Shown here piece after piece: positions 54,868 to 63,919 of a stretch of 64,000 nt of DNA; the stretch's first letter is position 1; each line of letters begins with the position of its first letter. The DNA is taken from contig NZ_JACHBZ010000013.1 in assembly GCF_014200575.1 (NCBI RefSeq), forward strand, positions 62,001 through 126,000, given 5' to 3'. This stretch comes from Mucilaginibacter saanensis. Its GTDB lineage: Bacteria > Bacteroidota > Bacteroidia > Sphingobacteriales > Sphingobacteriaceae. A program made the translations under genes and the position numbers. The notes below the pieces were generated by a model. It did no database searches, had not been told where the DNA came from, and saw only the letters and a program-made list of their open reading frames with translations.

Positions 54868-54929
54868 GCTTGTCGAAGGATCTTGCGCAGAAGCCTTTAC
54901 CCGCCATGCTTCGACAAGCTCAGCATGAC
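54858..54929. repeat. Palindromic element GTCATCCTGAGCTTGTCGAAG / CTTCGACAAGCTCAGCATGAC
   Basis: Arms of 21 bases (54858-54878 and 54909-54929) are complementary with one mismatch around a 30-base centre. The element overlaps the last codons of the GIY-YIG gene. It belongs to a REP-like family widespread in bacterial intergenic DNA. Confidence 0.88.
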
Positions 54930-55002
54930 ACCGCCTTCCGTCATAATTATCTTCCCAATACACAAATCAGATAAAAGAACCTGTCGTGCTGAGCCTTAAA
55001 AC

Positions 55003-55038
55003 AACAAAGCCGCAATCTTAAAAGATTACGGCTTTGTT
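55003..55038 (-). terminator. Terminator of the TolC/adaptor operon
   Basis: AACAAAGCCGTAATCTT and its complement form a 17-base stem with one mismatch around a two-base loop, followed on the minus strand by TTGTTGTTTT. Confidence 0.85.
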
Positions 55039-55057
55039 ATACCTATATGTTTTTTAA

Positions 55058-56395
55058 TTACTGTTTGGCATCGGCCGTAAACAGTTTTGATTTATCAACC
55101 TTTTCAACCACCATACCGTCGGCCAGTGTTTTTGAAATGGCAGAGTATGGTGCAGACACCACTTCATCTCCACTTTTTAAACCTGATATAACCTGTATAT
55201 AAGTATCATTCTGGATACCTGTAGTCACCTGTACCTGTTTTAGCTTGCCGGCATTATAAACAAATACATACTCTTTTGATGGCACGGTGATCTGCGGTTT
55301 ACTTTGATCATTATCTTTTGCCGGCGCAGTATTGGTTTCCTTTTTTTCCTCGCGGGTAGTTACTGATTGTATTGGCACCGACAATGCTTTTACATGGTTA
55401 GTATTGATATCAACAGTAGCCGTTAATCCCGGACGGAAAGGCGAAGGATTATCTACCGTTTTTTTCAATAAACCAGCATAAGAGCTGGAATCAATACGTA
55501 CTTTAACTGTAAAGTTGGTCACCTGATCGGCAGTGGTACCTACCACGTTGGCTGAGCTTCCAATTTCAATTACCTGCCCGGTAAATTTTTTACCTAAAAA
55601 GGCATCAATCTCAATATTAGCCGGGTCGCCTAAGCCGATACGGTTAATATCATTTTCGTTCACATCTACATTCACATCCATTTTACTCAGGTCAGATATG
55701 GTCATGATCTCGGTACCGGCAAACTGCTGGGTTCCCAAAACACGCTCGCCTTTTTGAATAGAAAGCTTAGACACCACGCCATCAACCGGCGAATAAATAG
55801 TTGTTTTAGCCAGGTTATCCTGTGCTTCTTTAACCGATGCAGATGATTGAGCCAAACCAAATTGTGCGCCAACTACATTTTGTTTAGCCGCTTCTAAACT
55901 GGCCTTGGCACCTTCGTAACTGGCTTTGGCATTGTCATACTCTGATGCTGTTAATACCTTATTCTTATAAAGTTCTTCACTGCGTTTAAAAATAGCAGCC
56001 TGGTTGGTGTAAGTAGCTTCGGCCTGCTTAAGCATTTGCTGCGAGTTGCCTACACTAGCTTTTTGGGTACTGAATGATGCTACAGCCCTATCATAACCCG
56101 ACTTTAATATATCGGGGCGTATTTTACATATCAGCTGGCCTTTTTTTACCACATCCCCCTCTTTTATAGGCAGCTCTACCACCTCTCCGGATACTTCCGG
56201 ACTTATTTTAACCTCAATATGAGGTTTTATTTTTCCGCTGGCCGATACTGTTTCATTCACTTCACGCACATCGGCTTTTTCGGTGGCTATCTGGGTTAAA
56301 GGCGGCTTACCAATAACGCCGGTCACCTTTAATATGATAAGCAATACAATTATTGCTCCCAGGCCAATCAAAATATATTTAGTAGTTTTTCCCAT
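55058..56395 (-). CDS. Efflux periplasmic adaptor (MacA/HlyD type)
   Basis: A 445-residue membrane-fusion protein anchored by one N-terminal helix (about residues 7-27). A lipoyl-type segment (KISPEVSGEVVELPIKEGDVVKKGQLIC, 65-92), a long alpha-hairpin (about 100-215) and a second lipoyl half (IYSPVDGVVSKLSIQKGERV) are followed by the beta-barrel and membrane-proximal domains. It connects an inner-membrane pump with TolC, most like MacA of the MacAB ABC type. The TolC gene is 52 bases upstream, but no pump gene follows: the operon ends in a terminator right after it. Confidence 0.92.
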   Translation of the reverse strand: MGKTTKYILIGLGAIIVLLIILKVTGVIGKPPLTQIATEKADVREVNETVSASGKIKPHIEVKISPEVSGEVVELPIKEGDVVKKGQLICKIRPDILKSGYDRAVASFSTQKASVGNSQQMLKQAEATYTNQAAIFKRSEELYKNKVLTASEYDNAKASYEGAKASLEAAKQNVVGAQFGLAQSSASVKEAQDNLAKTTIYSPVDGVVSKLSIQKGERVLGTQQFAGTEIMTISDLSKMDVNVDVNENDINRIGLGDPANIEIDAFLGKKFTGQVIEIGSSANVVGTTADQVTNFTVKVRIDSSSYAGLLKKTVDNPSPFRPGLTATVDINTNHVKALSVPIQSVTTREEKKETNTAPAKDNDQSKPQITVPSKEYVFVYNAGKLKQVQVTTGIQNDTYIQVISGLKSGDEVVSAPYSAISKTLADGMVVEKVDKSKLFTADAKQ

Positions 56396-56447
56396 GACTA
56401 TGCGTTTGGATAATTTTATGTGTGTTTAAGATTTAGCTTATTAGTAG

Positions 56448-57893
56448 TTAAAGCGTTATAGGATTACCCAGATAATAATCAATTACCTTACTCCTGAAAA
56501 TTACCTGGTACTGTGCCTCAATCATATCAAACTGCGATTTATTGAGATTGGTTAACGAGGTATTATAATCAAGCGAATTTACCAGCCCTACGGTATAACG
56601 CTGTTGTATAATGTTAAAGGCTTCCTTGTTGGCCTGATAGGTTTCTATAGTTGATTGATATTTTTTTGCAGCCGCCTGCACATCCCATACAGCCTGGTAA
56701 ATAATTTTACTCAGGTTATTACGGGCCAGTTGTGCGGTTACCTGTGCATTTTGAGCCTGTATTTTTGCTTTGCGTACCGAAGTGCGGGCGCTAAACCTGG
56801 TAAAAATAGGTATCTGTAAACTTAAGCCTGCAGCCTGGTTAAAATTATCACTTAGCTGTGTAAAAAACGGATTAGCCTTGAACGAACTCGTATAATTGGG
56901 CGTTACTACCACCTGTTGTGTATTTTGAACCAAACCTATCGGGCTAAATGTACCGTTAAGTACTGTATTGTAAGGTGTATTTTTGGCACCCGAAAAATAG
57001 GAACCTGCCTGGCCAAACAAACTAACCGATGGATAATAGGCTGCCTTAGCTACCTTTATACCCTGCTCGTATGATTTTTGTTGTACCTCGGCAAGCAATA
57101 CATCGGGATTTACACCTAATGCCGTTTTCAATACATCCTGCGGATCATAAATTGTTTTAACATCCGTTAGCTTACTGATATCCGGCTTTTGTATCTGTAT
57201 ATCGGTTGCCGGCCTCATTTCCATGTATTGCTTTAGCGTAAGCATGGATAGCTCCAGCTGATTGTCGGCATTGGTATAATTCAGATCAGCAGTTGATAAC
57301 TGTGCTTTAGCCTGCGACAGATCGGCCAGGGTCTGGTTACCTACGTCAAAATTCTTTTGTGCTCGGTCCAGCGTTAATTTTGAAATATCTATCTGCTGTT
57401 GTGCTGCCGTTACCAGATCCTGGTTGGTTAGTACCTGCAAAAAAGTGGTAACTACATTCAATATCAAATCGTTCTTGACCTTTGAAGTTGCAGTTCTATT
57501 GGCATCAAGCAATATTTTATTCTGTATTACCTGGTTACGTAGCTGCCCGCCCTGAAATAAAGTTATGGACGAGGTAATATTACCATTTACAGCAAAAATA
57601 CGCTGGTTAGTGAACTGGTTGGTTGATGGGTCAATATTACGGCCAAAATTAAAAGCTGCCTGAGGCGATGCAGTTAAATTAGGCAACTGGTTATATTTTG
57701 ATTGCTTTAGATCTTCTTCAGACAAAGCCTCCGTAAATTGCGATTGTTTGATAGTTAAGTTACGATCAAGGGCCAGATCAACCGCTTTTTGTAAAGTGAT
57801 CACTTCCTGAGCTTTAGCATTAAAGCTAAGCGCCGAAAATAGTAAAGCACAAATAAAGGTTGTTTTAACGGGTAGTGATAATGTTGGTTTCAT
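56448..57893 (-). CDS. TolC-family outer-membrane efflux protein
   Basis: A 481-residue outer-membrane factor with a signal peptide (about residues 1-28, ending AKA). It has the two-fold repeated helical hairpin organisation of TolC (VITLQKAVDLALDRNLTIKQ near 30 and QGIKVAKAAYYPSVSLFGQ near 280), which forms the trimeric channel-tunnel. It is the first gene of a two-gene unit with the adaptor. No regulator is adjacent. Confidence 0.93.
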   Translation of the reverse strand: MKPTLSLPVKTTFICALLFSALSFNAKAQEVITLQKAVDLALDRNLTIKQSQFTEALSEEDLKQSKYNQLPNLTASPQAAFNFGRNIDPSTNQFTNQRIFAVNGNITSSITLFQGGQLRNQVIQNKILLDANRTATSKVKNDLILNVVTTFLQVLTNQDLVTAAQQQIDISKLTLDRAQKNFDVGNQTLADLSQAKAQLSTADLNYTNADNQLELSMLTLKQYMEMRPATDIQIQKPDISKLTDVKTIYDPQDVLKTALGVNPDVLLAEVQQKSYEQGIKVAKAAYYPSVSLFGQAGSYFSGAKNTPYNTVLNGTFSPIGLVQNTQQVVVTPNYTSSFKANPFFTQLSDNFNQAAGLSLQIPIFTRFSARTSVRKAKIQAQNAQVTAQLARNNLSKIIYQAVWDVQAAAKKYQSTIETYQANKEAFNIIQQRYTVGLVNSLDYNTSLTNLNKSQFDMIEAQYQVIFRSKVIDYYLGNPITL

Positions 57894-57990
57894 AGAGTTT
57901 TTCTATACAATGGTAAGCAACTGATGATTACCTTGCAATGTTCATTATTGTTTATTTTTTTGAATAAAACATTTAACATTCTATTTTAAT

Positions 57991-58614
57991 ATGTATTTGG
58001 TTAAAACACCCTGGCTACTCAAAAGACTGTATCCTGAACTAATTTGGAACGTAAACCAAACTAACCGCTGTATTTATCTCACTTTTGACGATGGCCCTAT
58101 ACCAATTGTTACAACACACATATTAAATATTTTAAAACAATACAATGCAAAAGCCACGTTTTTTTGCATTGGCGATAATGTAAGCAAACATCCTGACATT
58201 TTTAAACAATTGGTAAAAGATGGGCACTCCATTGGCAACCATACCTACAACCATTTAAAGGGTTGGAAAACTGATAAAGAAACTTATCTGAATAATTTTT
58301 TACAGACCGATAAGGTACTGGACACCCCGCTTTTTCGTCCGCCCTATGGCAGGATCAAAAAACAACAGATTAAAGCGCTGCAGGCAGCACGTCCCGATAT
58401 TAAGATTGTTATGTGGGATGTGCTAAGTGGCGACTTTGACATCAATCTTAAACCCGAAGCCTGCCTCAACAATGTGCTAAAACATACCGAACCGGGATCC
58501 ATCGTTGTATTTCATGACAGCCTGAAAGCATTTGACCGGGTAAAATATGTGCTGCCCCGTGCTATGGAAATATGGAGCAACGCGGGGTATGAGTTTTACG
58601 CCCTGCCTGTCTGA
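57991..58614 (+). CDS. Polysaccharide deacetylase (NodB-like)
   Basis: A 207-residue carbohydrate esterase family 4 protein. Motif 1 is TFDDGP (with the Asp-Asp pair), motif 2 HSIGNHTYNH (metal-binding His residues), motif 3 LFRPPYGR, and the later motifs WDVLSGDFD and IVVFHDS are present. There is no signal peptide, so a cytoplasmic or membrane-surface site is possible. Substrates of the family are N-acetylated glucans such as peptidoglycan or chitin-like chains. Confidence 0.92.
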   Translation: MYLVKTPWLLKRLYPELIWNVNQTNRCIYLTFDDGPIPIVTTHILNILKQYNAKATFFCIGDNVSKHPDIFKQLVKDGHSIGNHTYNHLKGWKTDKETYLNNFLQTDKVLDTPLFRPPYGRIKKQQIKALQAARPDIKIVMWDVLSGDFDINLKPEACLNNVLKHTEPGSIVVFHDSLKAFDRVKYVLPRAMEIWSNAGYEFYALPV

Positions 58615-58977
58615 AGGAGGGGACTATAAAGCACGCAGTATTAAATTTTGTGAACGCATTGCCACACTAACGCGAGTTTAGCGTAGCGTAACTCGTGGTT
58701 ATCATGATGTATGCTTCCAGCTTACATTACCTGAAAGTTAAAGCCAGAGCAGGCCACGAGTTGGAAGCCCACGGTGTAAGCTATTTTCATCACAATATTG
58801 TTGCAAATTACAAACTTATAGCTTTAAAGCTAAAACTCCCTATTTAGAATATCTCCAAATAACATTTACCCAATTGACTACCAGCTTTTACCTGTAATTT
58901 TTGTAAATTCGCCGCACTGGGCTCAGATAATGGGTTTAGTGTCAATTCTTTTACTTTCACCTAAAAATCAAATACAA
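58615..58977. other. 363-base intergenic region with repeat core and aconitase promoter
   Basis: No open frame of note. 58672-58698 holds an inverted repeat (CGAGTT, loop, AACTCG) and 58753-58763 a related CCACGAGTTGG; both recall the element at 46832-46862. The right part (58860-58920) is the aconitase promoter region. The middle (58770-58860) is AT-rich and shows nothing. Confidence 0.6.
58874..58903 (+). promoter_or_regulatory. Candidate promoter of the aconitase gene
   Basis: TTG (58874-58876), an 18-base spacer and TAATTTTTG (58895-58903) approximate the Bacteroidota consensus with one extra base in the -7 element. A second weaker match, TAAATTCG, lies at 58904-58911. Confidence 0.4.
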
Positions 58978-61245
58978 ATGGCTTTTGATTTAGATATGAT
59001 CAAAAAAGTTTACGACCGCTACAGCACCCGTGTGGATGCTGCCCGCAAAGCGACTGGTAAACACCTTACTTTAACCGAAAAAATATTATACGCTCACCTT
59101 TCTGAGGGCGATGCTCAAAATGCATTTGGCCGCGGAGTGGATTACGTTGATTTTGCACCAGACCGTGTGGCTATGCAGGATGCAACAGCGCAAATGGCCC
59201 TTTTGCAGTTTATGCAGGCTGGCCGTCCGCAGGTTGCTGTTCCTTCTACCGTACATTGCGATCACCTTATACAAGCTAAAGTTGGCGCAGTTGCCGATTT
59301 AAATACTGCCATTGATGTAAACCGCGAGGTTTATGATTTCCTGGCTTCGGTTTCAGATAAATATGGTATTGGTTTCTGGAAAGCCGGTGCAGGTATCATT
59401 CACCAGGTTGTTTTAGAGAACTATGCATTCCCTGGTGGTATGATGATCGGTACCGATTCACATACGCCTAACGCAGGTGGTTTAGGTATGATTGCTATTG
59501 GTGTTGGTGGTGCTGATGCCTGCGATGTTATGGCAGGTTTACCATGGGAGCTAAAATTCCCTAAACTTATCGGCGTTAAACTAACCGGTAAATTATCAGG
59601 CTGGACATCAGCTAAAGACGTTATATTAAAAGTAGCTGGTATTCTTACTGTAAAAGGTGGTACCGGTGCTATTGTTGAATATTTTGGCGAAGGTGCACGT
59701 TCACTATCAGCCACAGGTAAAGGTACTATCTGTAACATGGGTGCCGAAATTGGTGCTACTACTTCTATCTTCGGGTATGATGAAAAAGCTGCTGCTTACC
59801 TGAAAGGTACAACTCGTGGCGATATTGCTGACTTGGCCGATGCTATTGCAGAACACCTAACCGGTGATGATGAAGTTTACGCTAACCCTGAGCAATATTT
59901 TGACCAGGTTATTGAAATTAACCTAAGCGAGCTTGAACCACATGTAAATGGGCCGTTCACTCCGGATCTGGCATGGCCTATTTCTAAATTTGCCACTGCA
60001 GTTAGAGAAAACAACTGGCCTGCTAAATTAGAAGTTGGTTTAATTGGCTCTTGTACCAATTCATCCTATGAAGATATTACCCGTTCTGCATCTATCGCAA
60101 AACAGGCTATCGATAAAAAATTAAAAACTAAAGCAGAGTTTACCATTACTCCAGGATCTGAACTGGTACGCTACACGGTTGACCGTGATGGCTACCTGGA
60201 TACCTTTGGTCAAATGGGTGGTGTGGTACTGGCTAACGCCTGCGGACCATGTATTGGTCAATGGGCTCGTCATACTGACGATCCTACCCGTAAAAACTCT
60301 ATCATCACTTCATTTAACCGTAACTTTGCTAAACGCCAGGATGGTAATCCTAATACACACGCTTTTGTGGCATCTCCGGAAATTGTTACCGCATTTGCTA
60401 TTGCAGGTGATTTAACTTTTAACCCGCTAACAGATACTCTTACCAACGAAAATGGCGAGCAGGTTAAATTTGACGAGCCACAAGGTATTGAAATGCCAGT
60501 GAAAGGTTATGCCGTTGAGGATGCCGGTTACCAGGCCCCTGCCGAAGATGGTAGCCAGGTACAGGTTATTGTTGATCCAAAATCGGCACGTTTACAATTA
60601 CTTGAGCCATTTAAAGCATGGGAAGGTACAGACATTAAAGGCTTGAAACTGTTAATTAAGGCTAAAGGTAAATGTACCACTGACCATATCTCTATGGCTG
60701 GTCCGTGGTTGAAATTCCGTGGTCACCTGGATAACATTTCAAACAACATGCTGATTGGTGCTATTAACTATTTTAATGATACCGCCGACAGCGTTAAAAA
60801 TGAAATAACCGGCGAATACGGTCCGGTTCCCGCCACTCAGCGTGATTACAAAGCACACGGTATTGGCTCAATAGTAGTAGGCGACGAAAACTATGGCGAA
60901 GGTTCATCACGTGAGCATGCTGCCATGGAGCCACGTCACTTGGGTGTACGCGCCATACTGGTAAAATCATTTGCCCGTATCCACGAAACCAACCTTAAAA
61001 AACAAGGTATGTTAGGTATTACCTTTGTTGATACCAACGACTACGATAAAATTCAGGAAGATGATCTTATTGACATCAATGGTTTAACCACTTTTGCCCC
61101 AGGCAAACAGTTAACCGTTGTATTAAACCACAAAGATGGTTCGGTTGATTCGTTCCTTGTTAACCATACTTACAACGCTCAGCAAATAGAGTGGTTTAAA
61201 GCTGGTGGTGCGCTAAACATCATCCGCAAGCAAATGGCATCGTAA
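58978..61245 (+). CDS. acn: Aconitate hydratase
   Basis: A 755-residue 4Fe-4S enzyme of the mitochondrial type, which isomerises citrate to isocitrate in the TCA cycle. The cluster cysteines are in [11 protein letters not shown] and [11 protein letters not shown]; the swivel domain contains the [14 protein letters not shown] arginine motif. A frame opening at 58930 exists, but the ATG at 58978 ([15 protein letters not shown]) gives the family N-terminus and leaves room for the promoter. It stands alone and ends at a terminator. Confidence 0.96.
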   Translation: MAFDLDMIKKVYDRYSTRVDAARKATGKHLTLTEKILYAHLSEGDAQNAFGRGVDYVDFAPDRVAMQDATAQMALLQFMQAGRPQVAVPSTVHCDHLIQAKVGAVADLNTAIDVNREVYDFLASVSDKYGIGFWKAGAGIIHQVVLENYAFPGGMMIGTDSHTPNAGGLGMIAIGVGGADACDVMAGLPWELKFPKLIGVKLTGKLSGWTSAKDVILKVAGILTVKGGTGAIVEYFGEGARSLSATGKGTICNMGAEIGATTSIFGYDEKAAAYLKGTTRGDIADLADAIAEHLTGDDEVYANPEQYFDQVIEINLSELEPHVNGPFTPDLAWPISKFATAVRENNWPAKLEVGLIGSCTNSSYEDITRSASIAKQAIDKKLKTKAEFTITPGSELVRYTVDRDGYLDTFGQMGGVVLANACGPCIGQWARHTDDPTRKNSIITSFNRNFAKRQDGNPNTHAFVASPEIVTAFAIAGDLTFNPLTDTLTNENGEQVKFDEPQGIEMPVKGYAVEDAGYQAPAEDGSQVQVIVDPKSARLQLLEPFKAWEGTDIKGLKLLIKAKGKCTTDHISMAGPWLKFRGHLDNISNNMLIGAINYFNDTADSVKNEITGEYGPVPATQRDYKAHGIGSIVVGDENYGEGSSREHAAMEPRHLGVRAILVKSFARIHETNLKKQGMLGITFVDTNDYDKIQEDDLIDINGLTTFAPGKQLTVVLNHKDGSVDSFLVNHTYNAQQIEWFKAGGALNIIRKQMAS

Positions 61246-61285
61246 GCTAAGAGCCGAAAGGTTAAAGCTGAAAGCTCATATTTTG

Positions 61286-61316
61286 AAAGCCTTTCCATTT
61301 TGGAGAGGCTTTTTTT
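61286..61316 (+). terminator. Terminator of the aconitase gene
   Basis: AAAGCCTTTCCA and TGGAGAGGCTTT form a 12-base stem with one mismatch around TTT, ending in seven T. Confidence 0.85.
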
Positions 61317-61461
61317 GTTGGAATCCGGCATTCACTATTATTCTTCACTTGAAATAAATAATAAATCAATCTCATCAACTGTAGCAAAAGATTATTTTAG
61401 AGACTAATAATTCTTATTTCTGTTTTTTTATCTTTAAGCTATATCTTTTAGATTTCGTAAA

Positions 61462-61980
61462 ATGGAAAATCTTGAACTTTTACTCAAGGAGCTTTACACA
61501 AAAGCATATCTTGGGAAATGTAAGAATTACAATGCTGCAGGGAGATTCAAAAAATATAAAAACGCGACAGGCTTACCGGGAATCCTGGTAAATATTACTC
61601 TGGGGTCGGTTCTCTTTGCAGATATTTCTAAAACGATACCTGATTATATAAAATGGATAGCTGCATTTTTATCGTTTACAGCTGCATTATTGACTGGATT
61701 TCAAACATATTTTAACTACCAAAAACGATTAGAAATGCACGACAAATTGGGTAATGATTTTCTGTATATCGAACATGAAGTATATAAATTATATCAAAAA
61801 TTCAAAATGAACAAATCTTCTGTTGATGAAACCTTGAAACAATATGATTTTTTTGATGATAAATATCAGCAGATACTAAAAAAATCTTCTGGTTTTCCAA
61901 CTAATAAGAAGGACTTTGAATCTGCATTACGGTCAAAGAGGATAAAAAAGGAAAATGATTCTCTATCAATTTTGAAATAA
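61462..61980 (+). CDS. SLATT-domain two-helix membrane protein
   Basis: A 172-residue protein with the SLATT layout: an N-terminal helix (residues 1-35, with KELYTKAYLGKCKNYNAAGRFK), two membrane helices (about 37-54 and 62-84) and a long C-terminal cytoplasmic helical part. SLATT domains occur as predicted pore-forming effectors with SMODS or SLOG nucleotide-signalling proteins. Here no cyclase or SLOG gene is nearby, so the protein is solitary. The gene is clearly richer in A+T than its neighbours, which suggests transfer. Function in defence is inference from the family. Confidence 0.75.
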   Translation: MENLELLLKELYTKAYLGKCKNYNAAGRFKKYKNATGLPGILVNITLGSVLFADISKTIPDYIKWIAAFLSFTAALLTGFQTYFNYQKRLEMHDKLGNDFLYIEHEVYKLYQKFKMNKSSVDETLKQYDFFDDKYQQILKKSSGFPTNKKDFESALRSKRIKKENDSLSILK

Positions 61981-62043
61981 AAAGTCATTCTTTTATTATA
62001 CCCTAAAACCTAAATGTGTTATCACTTATAATTTTAGTTAACA

Positions 62044-63675
62044 CTATAGCTTCTTCATCACCCTTTTCAACACCAATAAATTTTGTCCATTCAGGCTGTA
62101 GCCACCGATATTGTTTTGATACAGGTTTACCAGTTTATCATAGTATAATACCACCACCGGCGATTGCTCCATCATCAAATTATCCATTTGCTGGTACAGC
62201 GCATAACGTGCAGTATCATTTTTTACCTGGTAAGTTTGCTCAAACAGGGCGTCGAATTTTTTATTGTTAAAGCCGGTATAGTTGGGGCCATAAGGGATCT
62301 TATTCTTGGAGTAAAATACCGACATGTAGTTTTCACCGTCGGGATAATCGGCAATCCATTGACCGTAGAAGAAATTGATACCATTTTTTGATACCAATTC
62401 GCGTAAACTGGCCCCTTGGGTAATCTCCACACTAGTTTTGATGCCAATCCTATCCAGTTGACCTTGCACATATTCAATTAAACTACGGTACCCCACAGTG
62501 GTAGCTAATGAAATTTCGGGCAGATTCTTCCCGTCAGGAAAACCAGCTTCGGCTAACAACTGGCGGGCCTTGTCAGGGTCGTAGCCATATCCTTTCACAT
62601 CTTTACTAAAGCCCGGCATACCTTCCGGAATAAAGCCTGCATAGCCAGGCGTACCCATGCTATTGCGGAGGTACTTGATCATCTTTTGCCTGTCGATGGC
62701 ATAATTAATAGCCTGCCGTACCTTTAATATTTTAAGGGGCGACTTTTTGACTATAGCCAGGTTGGTATCTACCAGTATACCCAGGTACATGGTATTAAGA
62801 TAAGGAGCTGTATTTAAAATAAATTTCCCTTTATACTTTTGCGTAACGCTGCCCGATTTGGTGAGTATGTCATCGCGGTAGCTCCCATCAATATCATTCA
62901 AAAAGTCGAGCTTTTTCTTGATGAACTCCAGGAACGAGGTTTGCTTATCAGCTATAAAAGTGGCCTTAACAGCATCAAGGTATGGTAAACGTCTACCTTT
63001 GTTATCTTTTTCCCAATACTTTTCATTCTTTAACAGCACCAGCACCTCACCCTCTTTCCAATATTTAAATTTAAACGGCCCGGTACCTACCGGATGACTT
63101 CTGAAATCCTTGCCATAATACTCAACCACCTCACGTGGAACAACCGAGCAGTATTGTGCAGTAAGCATGCTCAAAAAGGGCGCAAACGGCTGTTTAAGTT
63201 TGATCTGGAATGTACTGTCATTTGGTGCACTAAAGGCGCTTTTACTTGTTATTTTATCGCTGAAAATCCATGACCCGGAGGAGGCCACCTTAGGATCAAT
63301 TAAACGGCCAAAGCTGTAAACGAAATCAGAGGCTATGGCTTTCCTACCAAAACCGCCTGCAAAATGCGGATCATCGTGAAAGTATACATCATTGCGCAGA
63401 TGAAAAGTATACAACAGACCATCAGCCGATACATCCCATTTTTTTGCAATACAAGGAATTACCTTAAGACTATCATTGATTTGTACCAGCCCATTAAAAA
63501 CCTGGTTATCCATCCATATAGTATAATGGTTACGGCAAAAAGCCGGATCAAGAGAGGTAAGCCCTTCTTCCAGATTAATGTTAAAGACGGTTTTATGTAA
63601 ATCGGGGGTATCAGTATGACAGGCAGTAAGTTGGATTAGCAGAACAGAAAGCAGCAATAATACCCATTTATTCAT
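62044..63675 (-). CDS. Peptide-type ABC transporter substrate-binding lipoprotein (SBP family 5)
   Basis: A 543-residue lipoprotein with signal LLIQLTAC (Cys19), then the extracellular solute-binding family 5 fold of OppA/DppA. Typical segments are EGLTSLDPAFCRN near residue 36, HPVGTGPFKFKYWKEGE near 192 and VRQAINYAIDRQKMIKYLRN near 325. Ligands are peptides, nickel or other small solutes. No permease or ATPase gene is adjacent, so the transporter partner is elsewhere. A 24-base palindrome lies just upstream of the ATG. Confidence 0.92.
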   Translation of the reverse strand: MNKWVLLLLSVLLIQLTACHTDTPDLHKTVFNINLEEGLTSLDPAFCRNHYTIWMDNQVFNGLVQINDSLKVIPCIAKKWDVSADGLLYTFHLRNDVYFHDDPHFAGGFGRKAIASDFVYSFGRLIDPKVASSGSWIFSDKITSKSAFSAPNDSTFQIKLKQPFAPFLSMLTAQYCSVVPREVVEYYGKDFRSHPVGTGPFKFKYWKEGEVLVLLKNEKYWEKDNKGRRLPYLDAVKATFIADKQTSFLEFIKKKLDFLNDIDGSYRDDILTKSGSVTQKYKGKFILNTAPYLNTMYLGILVDTNLAIVKKSPLKILKVRQAINYAIDRQKMIKYLRNSMGTPGYAGFIPEGMPGFSKDVKGYGYDPDKARQLLAEAGFPDGKNLPEISLATTVGYRSLIEYVQGQLDRIGIKTSVEITQGASLRELVSKNGINFFYGQWIADYPDGENYMSVFYSKNKIPYGPNYTGFNNKKFDALFEQTYQVKNDTARYALYQQMDNLMMEQSPVVVLYYDKLVNLYQNNIGGYSLNGQNLLVLKRVMKKL

Positions 63676-63681
63676 TTCAAG

Positions 63682-63705
63682 CTAATGTAATAATTATTGC
63701 ATTAG
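63682..63705. promoter_or_regulatory. 24-base palindrome upstream of the substrate-binding protein
   Basis: CTAATGTAATAATTATTGCATTAG is a palindrome with one mismatched pair. It ends six bases before the ATG at 63675, a place suited to an operator or a 5' leader hairpin. Confidence 0.5.
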
Positions 63706-63761
63706 TGATTTACTGCTTTATCTATTTATTACTTATGGATGAAAATAAGTAACTCTTGAAT

Positions 63762-63851
63762 TGTCACCCTAACTTGTTTCAGAAACTCTCAGAATGGGGA
63801 AACTTATAGTAAGCCATACATATGGGGTGCCGAAACAAGTTCAGCATGACA
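63762..63851. repeat. Palindromic element TGTCA..AACTTGTTTC / GAAACAAGTTCAG..TGACA
   Basis: Arms 63762-63780 and 63832-63851 are imperfect complements around a 51-base centre. The sequence is a variant of the element at 54858-54929 with the core GAAACAAGTTCAG in place of CTTCGACAAGCTCAG. Confidence 0.75.
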
Positions 63852-63857
63852 AAAAGA

Positions 63858-63888
63858 ACAAAAAAAGCCCCCAATTGGGGAGGCTTTT
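63858..63888 (-). terminator. Terminator of recA
   Basis: On the minus strand AAAAGCCTCCCC, AATT and GGGGGCTTTTTT form a hairpin with one bulge, followed by the T-tract. Confidence 0.8.
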
Positions 63889-63919
63889 CAATATCAAGAC
63901 TTTGATACCCGAAATCTTA

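Noticed and set aside
58930..58977. Aconitase start at 58930
   Set aside because: The 16 extra residues are hydrophobic, not family-like, and the ATG at 58978 gives the conserved beginning.
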